Below, one piece after another: positions 60,708 through 64,000 of a DNA stretch of 64,000 bases (positions are counted from its first letter, which is position 1; each line of letters starts with the position of its first letter). A program made the translations under genes and the position numbers. Below the pieces are notes generated by a model that had not been told where the DNA came from, searched no databases, and saw only the letters and a program-made list of their open reading frames with translations. The DNA comes from Stephania yunnanensis (taxonomy: Eukaryota; Streptophyta; Magnoliopsida; Ranunculales; Menispermaceae): assembly GCA_039657365.1 (NCBI GenBank), contig CM077590.1, positions 6,398,501 to 6,462,500 on the forward strand, written 5' to 3'.

Positions 60708-61461
60708 TTCTCTCTTTGTTGTTCTTGAGTTTCAGAAAGTATTTGAAAATCATCATCATTTTCACTATCTGAGGACAATGCATCTTCAGTATCTAATTTA
60801 ATCGGAAATTCATAGAACGACACTCCTTGCGAAGATAGTTATGTAATCCCGCACAAGCCAACACTAGCTCTGCTTGAAATTTAAATGGAAATGGAGGAGC
60901 TATTTTAAAAATTGTGAACCACAATCTGAATATGCCAAACAACCTTTCAACCGCATTCCTCAAAGATGCATGTCGAAGATTGAATAATTCATTAGCATTT
61001 TCAAGATGTCGCCCTTGCCTGGTAAAATCAGAAAGATGATAACAAACACCTCGAAAATGAGCTAAAAACTGACGCCGATTCGAAAACCATAGTCCTCCAA
61101 AATAATTTACCTATAGTCATACTAAAAATAAATAAATTAAATATAAGAATATAAAAACAAGTAATTTTGACATTAATTAGATCATACTTTGTGGTACTTC
61201 AAGTCCATTTCTCCTAGATAAAGCATCACTCAATATTCTTGAGTCATGCACCGATCCTTCCCATCCGCTAAGAACATATATAAACTCCAAATAAAAGTTA
61301 CATGCATCCAAGACATTTTGGGAAGTGAAGCCATGACGATTGCGATAGTTGCTACTATCATTTCCAACAATCATTGCTGGAATATGGGTACCATCGATAG
61401 CTCCAATACAATCCTGAAAATAAAAGCAAGAACAATTAATGACCACATCATCATCATCATC

Positions 61462-61508
<47 letters not shown>

Positions 61509-61888
61509 AAATTACTTCTATTATAACAACTCTAGCAATAATTAGAACTTACTTTGAAGTAAGGATAAAATCTTGTACTATCTCTTATGATTTGTGTTGT
61601 AGATGATTTAGGCTTCGCCATCATATCTACTGCAATTATGTTCAGAGCCTTTAAGATTTTGTTGAAACTTTGGTTGGTGTTAAAATGCGATCTATTAAAA
61701 GTTTCTCGAATCAAACAATATCGAGAATTTTGACCCACATTGAGTAAAAGCGTAGCCAACATTTCTTCAATCGTTACGAATAGTGTATAATGTACCAGAG
61801 CTTTTTCTCTAATAATTTTGTATAACTTTTGAAACACGTCAGGATACATCCTATAAATTTTTTGAAAGTTTCTTGCATCCTTGTTCAA
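60708..61888 (-). pseudogene. PIF/Harbinger DDE transposase
   Basis: The N-terminal helical region is at 61888-61532. After an intron containing a (CAA)n run, the catalytic region follows (61446-61187) with the first Asp in DCIGAIDGTHI, YRNRHGFTSQNVLDAC, and the second Asp in GWEGSVHDSRIL. After another small intron the C-terminal part (about 61112-60708) has FRGVCYHL, the third acidic residue in RNAVERLFG and LHNYLRKEC. A frameshift follows HNYLRKECRS. The last codons are displaced to 52957-52913 by the retrotransposon insertion. The enzyme cut and joined the element's ends in the nucleus together with the Myb-like partner. Confidence 0.87.
61461..61507. repeat. (CAA)n microsatellite
   Basis: About 15 CAA units lie in the transposase intron. 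Confidence 0.9.
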
Positions 61889-61895
61889 TATTGTT

Positions 61896-62670
61896 TTATG
61901 TATTCAGACCATTTCTAATTACAAAGCGTTTGGTTAAGGTTCGTGTAACCGACTCACAATACATAGAAAATATAACTTCATGCAATGTTTGTAAAATTGC
62001 TTGCATAGAAACCAATAAACATTTAAGTATTTCTGTTAGTTCTTCCACCTCGTTCTCTTCCATTTCCACTTCCTCTGATTCATCATATCTTTGCATATTT
62101 AAATGAGACATAATGTAAATAATATCAACTAAAATCAAAAAAGAAAAATTAAACATGGCGAAAAACATAACATTCAACAAGTGGAAGTTTAAAACATGGT
62201 TGACAATGACAATATTGAATAATACTAAAAAAATATTATCAATTTCAAACAAAATATTATTCATCAATCCAACATTCTGGCCGAGTCTGAAAAAAAACAC
62301 AATATCCAACTAATAAAATAAGAATGTAGTTAATAATAAAATAATAAAATAAAATTTAAATGGCTTCCAAAAAGAAATTCTAAAATAAATAACTACTTAT
62401 TTTGTCAACTGAAACGTTATCCACTTAGAACGTTCTTCAGAAGACATTTTCATGAAATCAATCTTTTTGGCTTTTGTGTTCAACAACTCGAGGACCTTGA
62501 AATGAGTACTATCAGGCAAATCTAGGATTTCCTTAATAAGCTTCCAACATCCTTGGTCTCTAGCCATAAATCTATCAATCTTATCAGCAAAACTAGAAAT
62601 TTATTTCGGTCAATTTATTCAAAGAATCCATTTGAAAATTATTATTTTTGCTTGAGTCTAAATTTCCTTC
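61896..62670 (-). other. Interior of the Harbinger element
   Basis: This AT-rich stretch lies between the two Harbinger genes. Parts near 62400-62560 have weak coding character and may be the end of the Myb-like gene. Nothing else is recognised. Confidence 0.4.
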
Positions 62671-62673
62671 TTT

Positions 62674-63413
62674 CTAGGATTTGTTCCTCTTTCTCGTTAC
62701 TGAATGAACCTCCAAATTCATTGGCTCAATTGTTGGAGGTGCATTAAAGATTCCAACTGTTGGGGGTTGATTTAGGCTTTTCTGTTGATGCTCGTTTATT
62801 TGTACAAAAGCCTCGACATCATAGTCGTAAGTAAGATCTTCCAATACATCACCACTAGTTTCCTCTGCTTCAAATGTCCTAGCATCAGTATCATCCCCAA
62901 GTCCAATCAAGTATCTCCCGAGGCAGTTGCATTTTCGACAATTATCCTTAAGTCATCATAATCAGTAAACGTTTCGTTTGATAATGTCTTTGATTAGGAT
63001 GAGATTGGTAAAAAACAAAATGAGTTAATACATACTTTGGTGCAATATGTTAATGAAATAATTAAAGATCTCACCTTTAAGTATTTATCCCATATTTCAT
63101 CGCTTGCCGTGAATTTTTTGTTAACGGGATCCCATCCAAATCTAGAGTTGCAACGCATAAAGCTCAACATAGCCTTGATAACGGTCTTTGAGCCATTTCC
63201 ATTGACTTTTGTAATTTAGAAATTTCTTTCACATCCAAGTGTTGCATTAAGAACAAGAAGTATTTTTTTTTCAATGGTTGCTTTAGTAAAAGCACCATTA
63301 CTATCAAGCCATCCACGAGTTGCAACATCAACCAACAATTTAAGCAACTCATTGCTCTCTTCCGCGGCCCATGTAGTATATTTTACCACACATTTTCCTT
63401 TTTTTATTTTCAA
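62674..63413 (-). pseudogene. Harbinger-associated Myb/SANT-like protein
   Basis: The minus strand encodes a Myb/SANT-like domain of the type found as second gene in plant PIF/Harbinger elements: W-A-A-E-E-S-N-E-L-L-K-L-L, then GAFTKATIEKKILLVLN and LGC (63413-63216). An acidic region with DDTDARTFEAEETSGDV and a Lys/Arg-rich end follows (62910-62674). The frame changes near 63220 and stops occur between the parts, so it is probably inactive. In active elements this protein helps the transposase bind DNA. Confidence 0.75.
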
Positions 63414-63439
63414 TAGTTACTTGTGAGTCTCCCATTGCA

Positions 63440-63444
63440 CTATA

Positions 63445-63482
<38 letters not shown>
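63440..63482. repeat. (AT)n microsatellite
   Basis: An alternating AT run of about 36 bases lies just upstream of the Myb/SANT-like gene. Confidence 0.9.
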
Positions 63483-63485
<3 letters not shown>

Positions 63486-63774
63486 TGTCATAACCTAATA
63501 AAACCTTCCTAATAGTCTTTTGCTAATCATTAAAAAAAGCTCACTAACAAAAGAAAAAAAGAAAAAGGAAAAACAAATAAACGAATTGTAAATCTATTTC
63601 TCACAGTGTTACGTGCATGATTAATCCGTTAAATTAGTTACAGAGAGGATTTACAGTACATATTGTACATGTGCGTACATGTATGACAAATAAATCTTGA
63701 GAACTCAACTACACATAACATTTAAATATGTACTAAATCAACAAATACTAGTTAAACAACTTCGGTATTTTTGA

Positions 63775-63870
63775 TCAATTGGAGGCAATACTCCTTTGCA
63801 CCAACTAAGTTTCGAACACATGTCATTTCACTTCTACAACCAATACCAAATCATTGGGCCACCCAAATGC
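63775..63870 (-). mobile_element. SINE of the 29779 family, cut by an LTR element
   Basis: The minus strand shows GGGTGGCCCAATGATTTGG (A box) and TGTGTTCGAAACTTAG (B box), close to the SINE in the transporter intron. Its 5' end meets the LTR start at 63871. Confidence 0.6.
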
Positions 63871-64000
63871 TGTTGGGTTTTGGGGTTCATGCGCAGCAAA
63901 GATTACAAAACAATTTTGACAAAAACCCCAACAGGATTCGAATCTAATTCCATTAAAAACGTTTAAACCATGAAAAACTTAATCATAAATCAGTCGCAAT
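63871..64000 (-). mobile_element. Start of another copy of the 1.4-kb LTR, running off the window
   Basis: Read on the minus strand, these 130 bases match the last part of the solo LTR at about 47640-47740 (shared GTTTTTGTCAAAATTGTTTTG and GGTTTAAACGTTTTTAATG). On plus it begins TGTTGGG, the usual LTR terminus. Confidence 0.85.

Larger units (their letters stand above)
52524..63419 (-). mobile_element. PIF/Harbinger transposon, interrupted by a Ty3/gypsy element
   Basis: The left end GGGGGGTGTATTCAATTGAG follows TAA, the usual 3-bp target of PIF/Harbinger elements. Two minus-strand genes typical of the family follow: Myb/SANT-like protein (63413-62674) and DDE transposase (61888-60708 plus 52957-52913). 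Removing the inserted retrotransposon 52958-60707 with one TTCTC rejoins the transposase C-terminus with the left end. The matching right terminal repeat was not found and may lie past a later insertion or be lost. The right limit given is only the end of the Myb-like gene. Confidence 0.75.

Noticed and set aside
61246..61545. Frame with a long Asn run
   Set aside because: It is the antisense of the transposase plus a CAA microsatellite.
1..64000. CRISPR array, prophage or bacterial operon
   Set aside because: All repeats are eukaryotic types; genes are split by introns, and no such structures exist here.

Overview
The window is nuclear DNA of a flowering plant, most likely a eudicot. It is AT-rich, with genes split by short GT-AG introns and plant-type protein families, and its mobile elements are plant types (tRNA-derived SINEs, MITEs, a MULE, a PIF/Harbinger element, Ty3/gypsy and other LTR elements). 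No bacterial operons, CRISPR arrays or rRNA genes are present. Exon borders were worked out by eye from splice sites, reading phase and remembered family sequences; no database search was run.

The left half (1-40 kb) is gene-bearing. Minus strand 2262-5697 holds the first six coding exons of a mitochondrial Lon protease, with the rest off the left edge or lost. Plus strand 7518-12103 is a complete nine-exon short-chain dehydrogenase of the FOREVER YOUNG type. Plus strand 14503-14802 is an intronless cytochrome-b5-like steroid/heme-binding protein. Plus strand 20766-23375 is a complete three-exon ubiquitin protease of the UBP22 (SAGA deubiquitinase) type. Plus strand 27804-32549 is a complete five-exon folate-biopterin transporter. 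Minus strand 33786-35603 is a complete two-exon secreted aspartyl protease. A weakly supported, unrecognised minus-strand transcription unit may lie at 37970-39960. The genes look like ordinary housekeeping neighbours and not a joint pathway. The spaces between them hold small SINEs with target duplications, MITEs and simple repeats.

The right half (40.7-64 kb) is a nested mobile-element block. A 38-bp-unit minisatellite is split by a deleted LTR retrotransposon (40880-43491, duplication TGGGC) that keeps one LTR and four primer-site-like units. Next comes a decayed MULE-type region with a MuDR-like transposase (48264-51091) followed on the same strand by a plant mobile domain gene (44221-47945). 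That gene is cut by a 1.4-kb solo LTR (46345-47740). From 52524 to the right lies a PIF/Harbinger element with transposase and Myb/SANT-like genes. Its transposase is cut near the C-terminus by a Ty3/gypsy chromovirus-type element (52958-60707, duplication TTCTC), whose integrase region is in turn cut by a 478-bp LTR-like element (55926-56403, duplication ACAGG). The window ends inside another copy of the 1.4-kb LTR family.

Nothing here is clearly an undescribed biological system. The most interesting points are the three-level insertion nest with target duplications at two levels, the MULE region carrying a plant mobile domain gene, tandem primer-binding-site-like units in one LTR element, a 140-bp 5' leader shared by two unrelated genes, a probable GC-AG intron in the Lon gene, and a vertebrate-type TTAGGG array.
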